Origin: PALSA-1006 sp964571195
GTDB taxonomy: Bacteria; Pseudomonadota; Gammaproteobacteria; Burkholderiales; Gallionellaceae
DNA length: 64,000 bases
Direction of reading: 5' to 3'
Assembly: GCA_964571195.1 (NCBI GenBank)
Contig: CAZNAD010000006.1
Location: 1-64,000 of the forward strand
Below the pieces are notes generated by a model that did not search any database, was not told where the DNA came from, and was given only the letters and a program-made list of their open reading frames with translations. Shown piece after piece: positions 26,062-35,510 of the stretch (position 1 is its first letter; the number at the start of each line of letters is the position of its first letter). A program made the translations under genes and the position numbers.

Positions 26062-27093
26062 ATGAGATATAAACGACTTGGCAAAAGTGAGCTGAAGGTG
26101 TCCGAGGTCGGACTCGGCACCATGACTTTCGGTGAACAGAACACGCTGGACGAGGCCTGTGCGCAGCTCGACTTTGCCGTGGCGCAGGGGGTCAACTTCA
26201 TCGACACCGCCGAGATGTATCCGGTGCCGGGCAAGGCCGAGACGCAGGGGCGTACCGAGGAATATGTCGGCCATTGGCTGAAGCGTAAAGCCCGCGACCA
26301 AGTCATCGTCGCAACCAAGGTAGCCGGCCCTTCGCGCGGTTTTGGCTGGATACGCGGTGGCCCGGTCGCGCTCGATAAGGCCAATATCACGGCGGCGGTC
26401 GAGGCCAGCCTGAGGCGGCTACAGACTGACTACATTGATCTCTACCAGTTGCATTGGCCGGACCGTAACGTGCCGATGTTCGGCAGGATTGACTACGATC
26501 CCGCGCTGGAAAAGCCTACTGTGCCCATCGAAGAACAACTCGAGGTGCTGACCGACCTGGTGTCCAGCGGTAAAGTGCGCCATATCGGCATCAGCAACGA
26601 AACGGCATGGGGTGTGGCCGAGTTCCTGAAAGTGTCGGAGCGCCTCGGTTTGCAACGTATCGTCTCGCTCCAGAATCCCTACAACCTGATCAATCGCGCC
26701 TTCGAGCTGGGCCTGCACGAGATGTGTCACCGCGAACAGATCGGCTTGCTCGCGTACAGTCCGCTGGCGTTCGGTCTGTTGTCAGGAAAATATCTCGATA
26801 CACCGCAGGCGGCGGGGCGCATGACCTTGTTCCCGGCGTTCGGGCAGCGTTACCACAAACCCAATGTGCCGCTGGCAGTGGCAGAATATGCCGCACTGGC
26901 GCGTGACCACGGCCTTACCCCGGCGGCGCTGGCGTTGGCTTTTGTGCGCAGCCGCCCCTTCGTCGCCAGCACCATCGTTGGGGCGACCACGCTGCAACAA
27001 TTGCGCGAGAACTTGCAGGAGGTTGAGCTGGATGCCGAAGTGCTCAACGGCATCGCGGCGATACACCTGCGTTATTTCAATCCCGCGCCGTGA
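26062..27093 (+). CDS. aldo/keto reductase, Tas-like
   Basis: A 343-aa NADPH-dependent oxidoreductase with a TIM-barrel fold. It opens MRYKRLGKSELKVSEVGLGTMTFGEQNT. It has the catalytic Asp/Tyr segment FIDTAEMYPVP, Lys in ATKVAG, DLYQLHWPDRNVP, and the C-terminal cofactor loop ASTIVGATTLQQLRENL. The insert FGRIDYDPALEKPTVPIEEQLEVL resembles E. coli Tas. The substrate cannot be inferred. It follows hslO closely and precedes the mechanosensitive channel by about 45 bp. Confidence 0.85.
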   Translation: MRYKRLGKSELKVSEVGLGTMTFGEQNTLDEACAQLDFAVAQGVNFIDTAEMYPVPGKAETQGRTEEYVGHWLKRKARDQVIVATKVAGPSRGFGWIRGGPVALDKANITAAVEASLRRLQTDYIDLYQLHWPDRNVPMFGRIDYDPALEKPTVPIEEQLEVLTDLVSSGKVRHIGISNETAWGVAEFLKVSERLGLQRIVSLQNPYNLINRAFELGLHEMCHREQIGLLAYSPLAFGLLSGKYLDTPQAAGRMTLFPAFGQRYHKPNVPLAVAEYAALARDHGLTPAALALAFVRSRPFVASTIVGATTLQQLRENLQEVELDAEVLNGIAAIHLRYFNPAP

Positions 27094-27141
27094 TCTTCCG
27101 GCAGCGGCCATCAACAAACAGACCGTGAATCAGGAGTCGTG

Positions 27142-28014
27142 ATGAACATCGAATATCTGCATATCTCAAAAGACCTGCTCCATGTCATCGTCATTCTGGC
27201 GCTGGCCTGGTTGCTGATGTGGCTGAGTCGCCGTCTGGTCAGGGTGTTCCGCAATTACATGAGCTCGCGTGCGGATTCGGCGGAAGACAAACGCCGCATC
27301 GAAACGCTGGCGCGAGTGTTCCGCTACATCTCCACGGTAGTCATTTCGCTGGTGGCGGGGATGCTGGCGTTGAGCGAGGTGGGCATTTCCATCGCGCCGA
27401 TCCTGGGTGCGGCTGGGGTGGTCGGTCTGGCGGTCGGTTTCGGCGCGCAGAGTCTGATCAAGGATTATTTCAACGGCTTCTTCATGCTGCTGGAGAATCA
27501 GATTCGTCAGGGGGATGTGATCGAGATCTGCGGCAAGACCGGCACGGTGGAAGATGTGACCTTGCGTTATGTCAGTCTGCGCGATGAGGAAGGCAGTGTG
27601 CATTACGTGCCGAACAGCCTGATCACCACGGTCACCAACAAGTCGCGCGGTTATGCCTATGCGCTGATCGATGTCGGTATCGCCTACCGCGAGAACATCG
27701 ACAATGTGATAGGGGTGATGCGCGAGGTCGCCGCCAAGTTATGCGCCGAGCAGGATTTCAGCGCGAAGGTGTTGGAAGAGTTCGAGATCGTCGGAGTGAG
27801 GGATCTGGCAGACTCGGCGGTGATCATCCGGTGCCGCTTCAAGACGGTGGCGCTGGAGCAGTGGGCGGTGCGGCGCGAATATCTGCATCGCTTGAAGGAT
27901 GCGTTCGATGTGCACGGTATCGAGATTCCTTATCCGCATCTCACCCTCTACGCGGGACAGAACAAAGACGGCAGTGCGCCGGTGTTCCGTGTTACCCATC
28001 AGGGCAACGCCTGA
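27142..28014 (+). CDS. MscS-type mechanosensitive channel
   Basis: A 290-aa inner-membrane channel of the small-conductance family. Hydrophobic segments lie at about 8-25 and 65-85, and the pore helix region is ILGAAGVVGLAVGFGAQSLIKDYFNGFFMLLENQ. The beta domain (GDVIEICGKTGTVEDVTLRYVSLRDEEGSVHYVPNSLI) and the alpha/beta cytoplasmic vestibule follow. The ATG at 27142 has AGGAG 5 nt upstream. Confidence 0.92.
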   Translation: MNIEYLHISKDLLHVIVILALAWLLMWLSRRLVRVFRNYMSSRADSAEDKRRIETLARVFRYISTVVISLVAGMLALSEVGISIAPILGAAGVVGLAVGFGAQSLIKDYFNGFFMLLENQIRQGDVIEICGKTGTVEDVTLRYVSLRDEEGSVHYVPNSLITTVTNKSRGYAYALIDVGIAYRENIDNVIGVMREVAAKLCAEQDFSAKVLEEFEIVGVRDLADSAVIIRCRFKTVALEQWAVRREYLHRLKDAFDVHGIEIPYPHLTLYAGQNKDGSAPVFRVTHQGNA

Positions 28015-28045
28015 GGTTATTCCCGAGCGGTGAGGCCGTGCGGTT

Positions 28046-28246
28046 TCACTGCGTCTGCTGTTCGATCGCCTTGCGCTGTTTTTCGTCCTGTTCCTGTTGC
28101 GTTGCATTGACCGTCTTGGCTTGGTCGAGCGCTTCCTGCTGTTCCGCGAACAGCTTGGGCGGCGGCGCGGGTACTTCTTCCTTTTCGCTTTTCCCGCAGG
28201 CGGCAAGCAACAGGAGCGTGCAGAGGGTGATGTGGCGGTAGTCCAT
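28046..28246 (-). CDS. small putative lipoprotein
   Basis: A 66-aa protein with a lipoprotein signal peptide (MDYRHITLCTLLLLAACGKS, lipobox LAAC). It is followed by a short, charged, Gln/Glu/Lys-rich helical tail (EKEEVPAPPPKLFAEQQEALDQAK...). TGAGGA lies about 8 nt upstream. It begins 12 bp after the CNNM/CBS gene on the same strand and is probably co-transcribed. I do not recognise a family. Confidence 0.7.
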   Translation of the reverse strand: MDYRHITLCTLLLLAACGKSEKEEVPAPPPKLFAEQQEALDQAKTVNATQQEQDEKQRKAIEQQTQ

Positions 28247-28257
28247 GTTGTGTGTCC

Positions 28258-29559
28258 TCAGTCGTTGGGAATACTGGTGCCGATGGGACGGGCAAAGACT
28301 TCGTCCACGCGGTTCTTGTCCATGTCCACCACCTCGAAGCGCCAGCCGTTCCAGTCGAAGCTCTCGGCTTTTTTCGGGATACGTCCGATGGCGGTGATGA
28401 CGAAGCCGCCTACCGTGTGGTAATTGCCCAAGTCTTCTTCGGGCAGTCCGGTGAGGTCGAGTTTCTCTTTCATCTCGTCGATGGGCAGCAAGCCATCGAG
28501 CAGCCAAGTGCCGTCTTCGCGTTGCACCGCGAGCGGCAACTCATCCATCGAACTGGGCACGTCGCCGACCACCGAGGCAAGCAGGTCGCTCAGGGTCACC
28601 AGGCCTTCGGTCTGGCCGAATTCGTTGACGACGATTGCGATATGGGTTTTTTGTGTACGGAAAAACTCCAGCACGCCGATCAGCGACTGAGTGTTGGGCA
28701 TGAACTGGATAGCATGGGTGGGCAGTTTGCCGAGATCGAGTTGGTTACCCGCCAGCAGGTGTTGCAACAATTCGCGGCTCTCGATATAGCCCAGCACTTG
28801 CGACAAGCCGCCTTTGCAGATGATGAAGCGCGACACGCTGTGCATTTTGATCTTGTCCAGATTGATCTGGCTGGGAGCCTGCAAGTCGAGGTAGATGATG
28901 GCATTGGCGGGAGTCATTACGCCCGCCACTTTGCGGTCGTCCAGACGGAACACATTGCCGAGCAGTTCGCCCGCCGTCTCATCCAGGCCGCCATCGCGGC
29001 GTCCCGCAGTGATCATGGCGCGTATCTCGTCGGCGGCGACGCGCGCCTCGCTCTCTTTGAAGGGAAACAGCGAGAGTAATTTCTCGCTGGCCACCGACAG
29101 CGCCCAGATGAACGGGCGGGTGAACTTGGCGAACAGCGCCATGAGCGGGGCGAGCAGCGAGGCGATGACCTCGGGTTTGGCCAGCGCAATGCGTTTAGGG
29201 ATGATCTCGCCGACCACGATGGTGGCGAAGGTGATGCTGCCGACCACCAGCAACAGCGCCAGCGGATATTTGGCGAAGGCCAGCCAGACGACATTGGTTT
29301 CGATGAAGGTTTCGATACGCGGCACCCACATCGCTTCGCCGAATACGCCGAGCAGGGTGGCCAGCGCGGTGAGGCCGGTCTGGGTGGCGGCCAGCAGGCG
29401 CGAGGGCTGGTTGCGCAGTTCGGCCGCGATGCGTGCGCCCTCGTTACCGGCTTCGGCCATCTGCGTCAGGATGGCGACGCGGCTCGCGCCTATGCTCATT
29501 TCCGACATGGCAAAAAAGCCGCTGAGCAGGATCAGCAGCACGAGTATCCAGAATTCCAT
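28258..29559 (-). CDS. CNNM/HlyC-CorC family membrane protein with CBS domains
   Basis: A 433-aa protein. The N-terminal DUF21/CNNM membrane domain has about three helices (LILLSGFFAMSEMSIGASRVA; YPLALLLVVGSITFATIVVGEIIPKRIAL). A CBS pair at about 205-335 contains FRLDDRKVAGVMTP and GLVTLSDLLASVVGD. A C-terminal CorC/HlyC-associated domain is visible in DGLLPIDEMKEKLDL and NYHTVGGFVI. The family is linked to Mg/Co handling. It lies between lplT and a small lipoprotein. Confidence 0.9.
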   Translation of the reverse strand: MEFWILVLLILLSGFFAMSEMSIGASRVAILTQMAEAGNEGARIAAELRNQPSRLLAATQTGLTALATLLGVFGEAMWVPRIETFIETNVVWLAFAKYPLALLLVVGSITFATIVVGEIIPKRIALAKPEVIASLLAPLMALFAKFTRPFIWALSVASEKLLSLFPFKESEARVAADEIRAMITAGRRDGGLDETAGELLGNVFRLDDRKVAGVMTPANAIIYLDLQAPSQINLDKIKMHSVSRFIICKGGLSQVLGYIESRELLQHLLAGNQLDLGKLPTHAIQFMPNTQSLIGVLEFFRTQKTHIAIVVNEFGQTEGLVTLSDLLASVVGDVPSSMDELPLAVQREDGTWLLDGLLPIDEMKEKLDLTGLPEEDLGNYHTVGGFVITAIGRIPKKAESFDWNGWRFEVVDMDKNRVDEVFARPIGTSIPND

Positions 29560-29580
29560 AAATGTCTCCCCGGTTAGAGG

Positions 29581-30807
29581 TTAGATGTTGCCGCTATCTT
29601 GGTCGTGGCCGTGTTTCTTGTAAAGCAGCCCCATGACGCCTGTCATCAGCAGACCGAACACGACGATGATGAAGTAGATGGACAGGTCAAGTTTGACCAT
29701 CAGCGCGTAGAGCCCCAGCATCAGGAAGATGCTGATGTTCTCGTTGAAGTTCTGCACCGCGATGGAACGGCCCGCCCCCATCAGCAGGTGACCACGGTGT
29801 TGCAGCAGTGCGTTCATCGGTACCACGAAGAAACCGGCCATCATGCCGATGGTGATGAGCAGCAGGATGGCGAGCAGCGGATGCGAGACCGGGATCATCG
29901 CCAGCACCATGAGGCCCATGCCGATACCCACCGGCAACACGTTCACGGCATGTTCCAGTTTGATGAAACGTGCGGCGAGGATGGAGCCGATGGCGATGCC
30001 GACCGCGACCCAAGCGGTGAGCTTGGCCGCTTCACCGATGCTGTAGTGCAGTGCCACCGCCGCCCAAGCCAGCACCAGCAGGCGCAGCGTCGCACCCGCT
30101 CCCCAGAACAGGGTGGTGACGGCCAGCGATACTTGTCCCAACGGGTCTTTCCACAGCAGGGTGAAGCAATGCCAGAAGTCTTTGATCAGGAAGAACGGGT
30201 TGCGGCTGAGCGGTTTGTGTTCGATCGGCACATGCGGGATGTACAGGTTGAACAGTGCCGCCACCAGATAGATGAAGAAGATGATGAAGATGGCCAGTTC
30301 GGCGGGCGATACGAATTCGGGTACGTGCAGGCCGTGCATGATGGCATGGGCGATGTCCGGTGTGATGAGCATGCCGCCGACCACTGCGCCGAGGATGATG
30401 GCGGCGACGGTGAGGCCTTCCATCCAGCTGTTCGCCCAGACCAGTCTTTCCGGCGGCAGGTATTCGGTGAGGATGCCGTATTTCGCTGGTGAATACGCCG
30501 CCGCGCCGAATCCGGCCAGGCCGTAAGCGAGCAGGGGGTTGATACCGGCCAGCATGGCCAGACATCCCGCCATCTTGATCGCGTTGCTGATGAACATCAC
30601 GCGCCCTTTGGGCAGCGAATCGGCGAAGGCACCAACAAAAGGTGCCAGCAGGATGAACGACAGGATGAATGACTGTTGCAGGACGGGGGTATGCCAACTT
30701 GGCGCATCCACCTGTTTCAGCAGGGCGATAGCGGCAAACAGCAGAGCATTGTCGGCAAGCGCGGAAAAGAACTGTGCCGCTAGGATGATGTAGAAGCCGC
30801 GTTTCAT
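29581..30807 (-). CDS. lplT: lysophospholipid transporter LplT (MFS)
   Basis: A 408-aa major-facilitator permease with about 12 helices that flips lysophospholipids into the inner leaflet. Typical stretches are ILAAQFFSALADNALLFAAIALLK, LLAPFVGAFADSLPKGRVMF, GFGAAAYSPAKYGILTEYLPPERLVWANSWMEG and GFFVVPMNALLQHRGHLLMGAGRSIAVQNFNEN. The start at 30807 matches the family N-terminus, but no Shine-Dalgarno sequence is visible. The usual fused or adjacent acyltransferase (aas) is absent. Divergent from alr. Confidence 0.9.
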   Translation of the reverse strand: MKRGFYIILAAQFFSALADNALLFAAIALLKQVDAPSWHTPVLQQSFILSFILLAPFVGAFADSLPKGRVMFISNAIKMAGCLAMLAGINPLLAYGLAGFGAAAYSPAKYGILTEYLPPERLVWANSWMEGLTVAAIILGAVVGGMLITPDIAHAIMHGLHVPEFVSPAELAIFIIFFIYLVAALFNLYIPHVPIEHKPLSRNPFFLIKDFWHCFTLLWKDPLGQVSLAVTTLFWGAGATLRLLVLAWAAVALHYSIGEAAKLTAWVAVGIAIGSILAARFIKLEHAVNVLPVGIGMGLMVLAMIPVSHPLLAILLLITIGMMAGFFVVPMNALLQHRGHLLMGAGRSIAVQNFNENISIFLMLGLYALMVKLDLSIYFIIVVFGLLMTGVMGLLYKKHGHDQDSGNI

Positions 30808-30904
30808 TAGGAGAAGCTGTTTTTGTGAAGCCGTTTTATAACATGAAAAGAGGAGGGCTGCTATCATTCGCCCGATAATTATCCCGTTTGCCACAGCGTA
30901 ATTT

Positions 30905-31966
30905 ATGCCACGTCCGATCCAAGCCCATATCGACCTTTCCGCGCTGAAGAACAATCTGCGCGTGGTGCGCCGTCTCACCTCCAGCCGCATCATGGCGGTC
31001 ATCAAAGCCAATGCCTACGGGCACGGCTTGCTGCGTGCTGCCGCCGCCCTGGACGAGGCCGAAGGCTTGGCGCTGCTGGACATACAGGACGCGATCAGCT
31101 TGCGCGACGCGGGAAATCGCCAAACGATCCTGCTGCTGGAAGGTTTCTTCGCGCCGGAAGATCTGCCGCTGATCGCCGAATACGATCTGGCGACTGTCAT
31201 CCACAACACGCGGCAACTGGACTGGCTGGATGCCTATCCGCGCAAGCATGCCTTGCAGGTTTGGCTCAAGGTCAACAGCGGCATGAACCGTCTGGGCTTC
31301 CTGCCGCAGGAAGTGCCCGCCGTGATGGAGCGTCTGAAGTCGCACCGCGCCGTGCGCGAAGTCACATTGATGACGCACTTTTCACATGCCGACGAAGCCG
31401 AGGGCATTGCCGCGCAACTTGAACGGTTCAGCGGACTCACCTCCGCTTACCGGGCGCAACGCTCGCTGGCGAATTCCGCCGCACTGTTGCGTTATCCGTC
31501 TTCGCACGGCGAATGGGTGCGCCCCGGCATCATGCTGTATGGCGCATCACCCTTCGTCGACATGAGCGCGCAACAGATCGGCTTACGCCCCGTGATGACG
31601 CTCACCAGTGAGATCATCTCCGTGCGCGAGATCGGGGCGGGCGAGCGAGTCGGTTATGCGGGGCTGTTCCGCGCCGATCAGCCCACCCGCGTCGGTGTGG
31701 TGGCCTGCGGTTATGCCGACGGTTATCCGCGCCATGCACCGACGGGCACGCCTTTGCTGGTCAACGGCCAGCGCACGCGCACGCTGGGCCGCGTGTCGAT
31801 GGATATGATCGGGGTGGACTTGAGCGACATCAAGGATGCGCAAGTCGGCAGCCGTGTCACGTTATGGGGCGAGGGCATGCCGGTGGAAGAAGTGGCGCAT
31901 GCCGCCGGAACCATCAGTTATGAGTTGCTGTGTGCGCTGACGGCACGGGTGCCGGTGAGATATTGA
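30905..31966 (+). CDS. alr: alanine racemase
   Basis: A 353-aa PLP enzyme making D-alanine for peptidoglycan. The PLP lysine is in MAVIKANAYGHGL. NSGMNRLGF, EWVRPGIMLYG, the catalytic Tyr in GERVGYAGLFRA, GVVACGYADGYPRHA and GRVSMDMIGVDL are all present. The length is normal. Divergent from lplT and followed 23 bp later by a lipoprotein gene. Confidence 0.96.
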   Translation: MPRPIQAHIDLSALKNNLRVVRRLTSSRIMAVIKANAYGHGLLRAAAALDEAEGLALLDIQDAISLRDAGNRQTILLLEGFFAPEDLPLIAEYDLATVIHNTRQLDWLDAYPRKHALQVWLKVNSGMNRLGFLPQEVPAVMERLKSHRAVREVTLMTHFSHADEAEGIAAQLERFSGLTSAYRAQRSLANSAALLRYPSSHGEWVRPGIMLYGASPFVDMSAQQIGLRPVMTLTSEIISVREIGAGERVGYAGLFRADQPTRVGVVACGYADGYPRHAPTGTPLLVNGQRTRTLGRVSMDMIGVDLSDIKDAQVGSRVTLWGEGMPVEEVAHAAGTISYELLCALTARVPVRY

Positions 31967-31989
31967 ATCTGGAGCGCATGTAATATCTG

Positions 31990-33153
31990 ATGTCCGTACA
32001 TACCATGCTGTTGTTTCCCGTTGGTCAACGCCTGTTCTGCATCCTCCTTGTGATCGCGCTGGTCGGCTGTGCCAGCGAGTCTGCCAAGCCTGTCGCTAAA
32101 GCGCCCCCCGCACCGCGCAAAGCGATGGTTAAGGCCGTTCCCGCGCCGCCGCCCAAACCCTTGACCGGTCTGGCGTTGGTTGAAAGTCTGCTGCCGCAGT
32201 CGCTGGCAGACCGGAGCGGTTGGGGCGCGGACATCCATACAGCATTCGAGGCGGTGGGGATCGTGCCCGGCAAAGAGCAGGTGTGCGCGGTGCTGGCGGA
32301 GATCGAGCAGGAGTCTTCGTTCCAGTCCGAGCCGGTGGTGGCCGGTTTGCGCAAGATCGTCAGGCGCGAACTGGAGATGCGCAGGGAGCGCTACGGTATC
32401 CCGCAGTGGCTCATGACCAGCACGCTGGCGCTCAAATCTCCCGACGGGCGCAGTTATGACGAACGTATCGAGGCGCTCAGAACCGAGAACGATGTGAACC
32501 GTCTGTACGACGATATGACCTCGGAGATCCCGTTCGGCAAGAAGCTGCTCGCCGATTACAACCCGGTACAGACCGGCGGCCCGATGCAGGTGAGTCTGAG
32601 TTTCGCCAAGTCGTATGCGGCCACCAGACCTTATCCTTTCGGCAGCACGGACACATTGCGCAACGAGCTGTTCACGCGCAAAGGCGGGCTGTATTTCGGC
32701 ATCGCTTATCTGCTGGATTATCCGGCGAACTATACCAACATGGTCTTCCGTTTCGCCGACTTCAATGCGGGACGTTATTCCAGCCGGAATGCCGCCTTTC
32801 AAAGTGCGCTGCATTGGTTGAGCGGCTTGCCGGTGGCGGCGGACGGCGACCTCCTGCGCTACAAGGACGGCGTCGCACTAGCCGATAACAGCCAGACGAT
32901 GCAAGCGCTGCTCGCGATCTCGTCGCAGTTGAAGATGGATAGGGCCGCCATCCTGCGCGACCTGTTGCTGGAAAAATCCTTTGCCTTTGAACAAAGCCCG
33001 CTCTATGCCAAAGTGTACGCGCTGGCGATGGTCATGCCGCGCGCGCGTATCCCGGAGATCACCGTACAGGGAGCGAAGGTGGCGCGGAAACTCACTACTG
33101 CCTTGTATGCGCGCCAAGTTGAAGGGCGTTACCGGGATTGTCTGAAGAGATGA
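31990..33153 (+). CDS. DUF1615-type lipoprotein
   Basis: A 387-aa predicted lipoprotein. The signal peptide ends in the lipobox LVGC (Cys27), followed by a Pro/Ala/Lys-rich linker. The rest is a single globular region beginning LVESLLPQSLADRSGWGADIHTAFEAVGIVPGKEQVCAVLAEIEQESSF, a pattern I associate with DUF1615 proteins of unknown function. The IEQESSFQ stretch recalls the catalytic Glu region of lytic transglycosylases, but this is only a resemblance. Confidence 0.75.
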   Translation: MSVHTMLLFPVGQRLFCILLVIALVGCASESAKPVAKAPPAPRKAMVKAVPAPPPKPLTGLALVESLLPQSLADRSGWGADIHTAFEAVGIVPGKEQVCAVLAEIEQESSFQSEPVVAGLRKIVRRELEMRRERYGIPQWLMTSTLALKSPDGRSYDERIEALRTENDVNRLYDDMTSEIPFGKKLLADYNPVQTGGPMQVSLSFAKSYAATRPYPFGSTDTLRNELFTRKGGLYFGIAYLLDYPANYTNMVFRFADFNAGRYSSRNAAFQSALHWLSGLPVAADGDLLRYKDGVALADNSQTMQALLAISSQLKMDRAAILRDLLLEKSFAFEQSPLYAKVYALAMVMPRARIPEITVQGAKVARKLTTALYARQVEGRYRDCLKR

Positions 33154-33434
33154 TCCATTGCTCCGCGCTGTTGCGGCGTGTGCCGAGGCTCATAACTTTG
33201 CCGAAGCTTGAACCGATGATTTTGCACCTGTCTTCGTGCGACATTTTTTGGGGAGAAGTATTGTAGCGTCGCATCCTCCACCTCGTTTCGATATGACGGA
33301 GTGGCGGATGGTATTGCATGTGTGCGGGATACGTTCCTCGTAAGATCGCGATAAAGATCTATTGCTAGTACAGTTGATGCTTTAATAGACATGCGACATT
33401 ACTCAGGCGAATAGCCAAAGACAAAACTGACCAT
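33154..33434. other. intergenic, no gene seen
   Basis: This 281-bp spacer marks the change from GC-rich chromosome to the AT-rich islet. I see no ORF, tRNA fragment, direct repeat of the tRNA-Arg 3' end or clear terminator in it. A promoter for the 691-aa gene should lie here but is not obvious. Confidence 0.5.
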
Positions 33435-35510
33435 ATGACGGCAAGGAAAATTCACAGATTCCCGCGTTGGCTTGAGTTCAGGAGCGCGGTCGACGCAGCA
33501 CTAACTCGGGAACCGATTTCTGATGAGCGCTATGCGTCTTACGCCGAAGCATACCTAGACATTCAGTCGAAATTTACAGAGATTCCCTCGGAGGCAATGG
33601 TGGGGCGCCGCCCCCAGAATGGTCAAATTGCGAGTGAGTTGGGAGCCCTAGCGAAAGAAATTACGCTATCAAACATTCTTGCTAGCACTCCACTTGAGCC
33701 GTACTTTTCCATTTCAAGTACGTTGGGTGATGCTTTACGGCAATCAAAAATGGTGCCTAACGTTAGAGCTGATGATGAGAGATGGATTGAAGCGATTCAA
33801 ATTGTGCTTGCCTATAACCAGCGAAAAAATCCACAGCAAAGTGCGACGTACCATCCGTCGGCATCAGATATCACGTTTGCACTCGCGATTCGATATTTCA
33901 CCGATAAAGGTATCGACATCCCACTTATTGGTGATGAAATTCACCTTCATTCCAAAGGGGCGTGGTCAGCAGTTGCTGCCACGGTAGCAAGTCCTCTGCT
34001 AGCACTGGGTGATACCTTTGCAATACAGTATTTGGATACAGCCCTAGCGGCCAAGTTCGATCCTAGCATTTGGCGTGTTCATCTGCACCCTACGCCGGAC
34101 ATGATGGGCAATAAGCTTGATCGCTCATTGCCGATTGGATATTTGTACCGCATCGCATTGAAAGCGCTTGGACGTAACAGATGTCGTGATCGTAAACTGA
34201 AAGCAACGCAATCTGCGATAGCCGATGCAGCAAAACACCTAGCAGCACTCTATGAAGTCGAGCCGTTTTCGACATATGAAACGGTATTCCCTCCGCACCC
34301 CGAACGTATTCTGGAATGGCTCAGAAATGTGGTGCTTTATGATGAGCTTTTTGGCATTCCGCAGTGTTCCCCCGTTCACATGGAACACCTCATGCGCGGG
34401 TTGTTTGAAGAGGTATTTCGCGGCACTGTGGATATGCGAATTCATGGTTTATGCCTAAACGAAGTGATTAGATTTTGGCGTGTACTTTTAAACCAGACGG
34501 GCTCAGAAACCGGCTCTACCTTCATAGGTCGCTCGATATTTCGGAATACTCTACAAACAGAAGTTGGAGTTTCAGCCTGCGATAGGTTGCTAAAAAATTT
34601 TACGCTATCGAGTCCCAATAAAGACTATTGCTTGCCGACCGATGCTGGCCTTGCTGATACACGAGAATGTGCGCTGGTCGAAGCATCTGGAGAACGGTAT
34701 TGGATTGCGCCGCGCCCCTTCCTGGGACCTGCATTTTTTGCACGCTTGGTTAGCATCTGTATCAGATCAAATAAGGACATAAGCGAAAAAATTGGAATAG
34801 CTTTTGAGAAGCAGCTACTACAACGTATGAAGCAGCTGGGAATTCAATGTCGGCAAGCAGACGTAGCAGGATATAAGGGAAAAAAAGCTGGCGATGTCGA
34901 TCTAATTCTTGAAACTGAAGAAGTTATTGCGCTGTTTGAGTTGAAGAAGAAAGGATTAAGGCGCGAGACAATGTCAGGTGATCCACTGCAGTTGATTATC
35001 GACCTAACACAGGGCTTGGTGCGCGGAGTTAATCAACTGTCGAGGCATGAAATCACATTAGAAAAGACTGGTGAGTTGGTATTTACGGATGGAAGCCGGA
35101 TACTGCTCGGCAAGCGGCGCATCATCAAATGTATCGTTTCACTGACTGATTACGGCGGACTCCACGATGGAGCTATTCTTCGGAATATGATGAAGGCGTT
35201 ATGTCAGTGCTCAGTGCATTCCACCTTGAGCTTATCTGATGAGCAACAACATACACTGAAAAATGCCAACGAGGAACTCGATACTTTGCGGAAGCGCTAC
35301 CAAGCTTTTGTTGAACTACATCAAGGTGACCACGCTGCTGATCTATTCGACAATCTGATGTTCCATAACGTATTTTTTCTAGAGTATCTACTGCTAACTG
35401 TGCCAACGGCAGAAAAGCTCTTGCAGGAGCTAGGCATGGGAAATCGCATTGTTACGGGGACGCGGGATCCATTTTTTGAGCATGCATGGTTTCATGCAGG
35501 ACGGCATTAA
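33435..35510 (+). CDS. unknown large protein with PD-(D/E)XK-like nuclease motif
   Basis: A 691-aa protein that I cannot assign to a named family. A candidate nuclease core lies at about 453-540: E458 in IAFEKQL, D487 and D489 in KAGDVDLIL, then E502-L-K504 in LFELKKKG. This matches the E...D...ExK order of restriction-endonuclease-like folds. The N-terminal 450 residues are mostly alpha-helical with no helicase, methylase or membrane signature. The C-terminal helical region (about 600-690) includes a charged stretch. Base composition and codon use are visibly more AT-rich than neighbours. No strong ribosome site precedes the ATG. It stands alone beside tRNA-Arg. Confidence 0.7.
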   Translation: MTARKIHRFPRWLEFRSAVDAALTREPISDERYASYAEAYLDIQSKFTEIPSEAMVGRRPQNGQIASELGALAKEITLSNILASTPLEPYFSISSTLGDALRQSKMVPNVRADDERWIEAIQIVLAYNQRKNPQQSATYHPSASDITFALAIRYFTDKGIDIPLIGDEIHLHSKGAWSAVAATVASPLLALGDTFAIQYLDTALAAKFDPSIWRVHLHPTPDMMGNKLDRSLPIGYLYRIALKALGRNRCRDRKLKATQSAIADAAKHLAALYEVEPFSTYETVFPPHPERILEWLRNVVLYDELFGIPQCSPVHMEHLMRGLFEEVFRGTVDMRIHGLCLNEVIRFWRVLLNQTGSETGSTFIGRSIFRNTLQTEVGVSACDRLLKNFTLSSPNKDYCLPTDAGLADTRECALVEASGERYWIAPRPFLGPAFFARLVSICIRSNKDISEKIGIAFEKQLLQRMKQLGIQCRQADVAGYKGKKAGDVDLILETEEVIALFELKKKGLRRETMSGDPLQLIIDLTQGLVRGVNQLSRHEITLEKTGELVFTDGSRILLGKRRIIKCIVSLTDYGGLHDGAILRNMMKALCQCSVHSTLSLSDEQQHTLKNANEELDTLRKRYQAFVELHQGDHAADLFDNLMFHNVFFLEYLLLTVPTAEKLLQELGMGNRIVTGTRDPFFEHAWFHAGRH

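Noticed and set aside
31990..33153. Lytic transglycosylase
   Set aside because: The IEQESSF stretch resembles a transglycosylase Glu region, but the remaining motifs of that family are not visible. The DUF1615-type assignment fits better.
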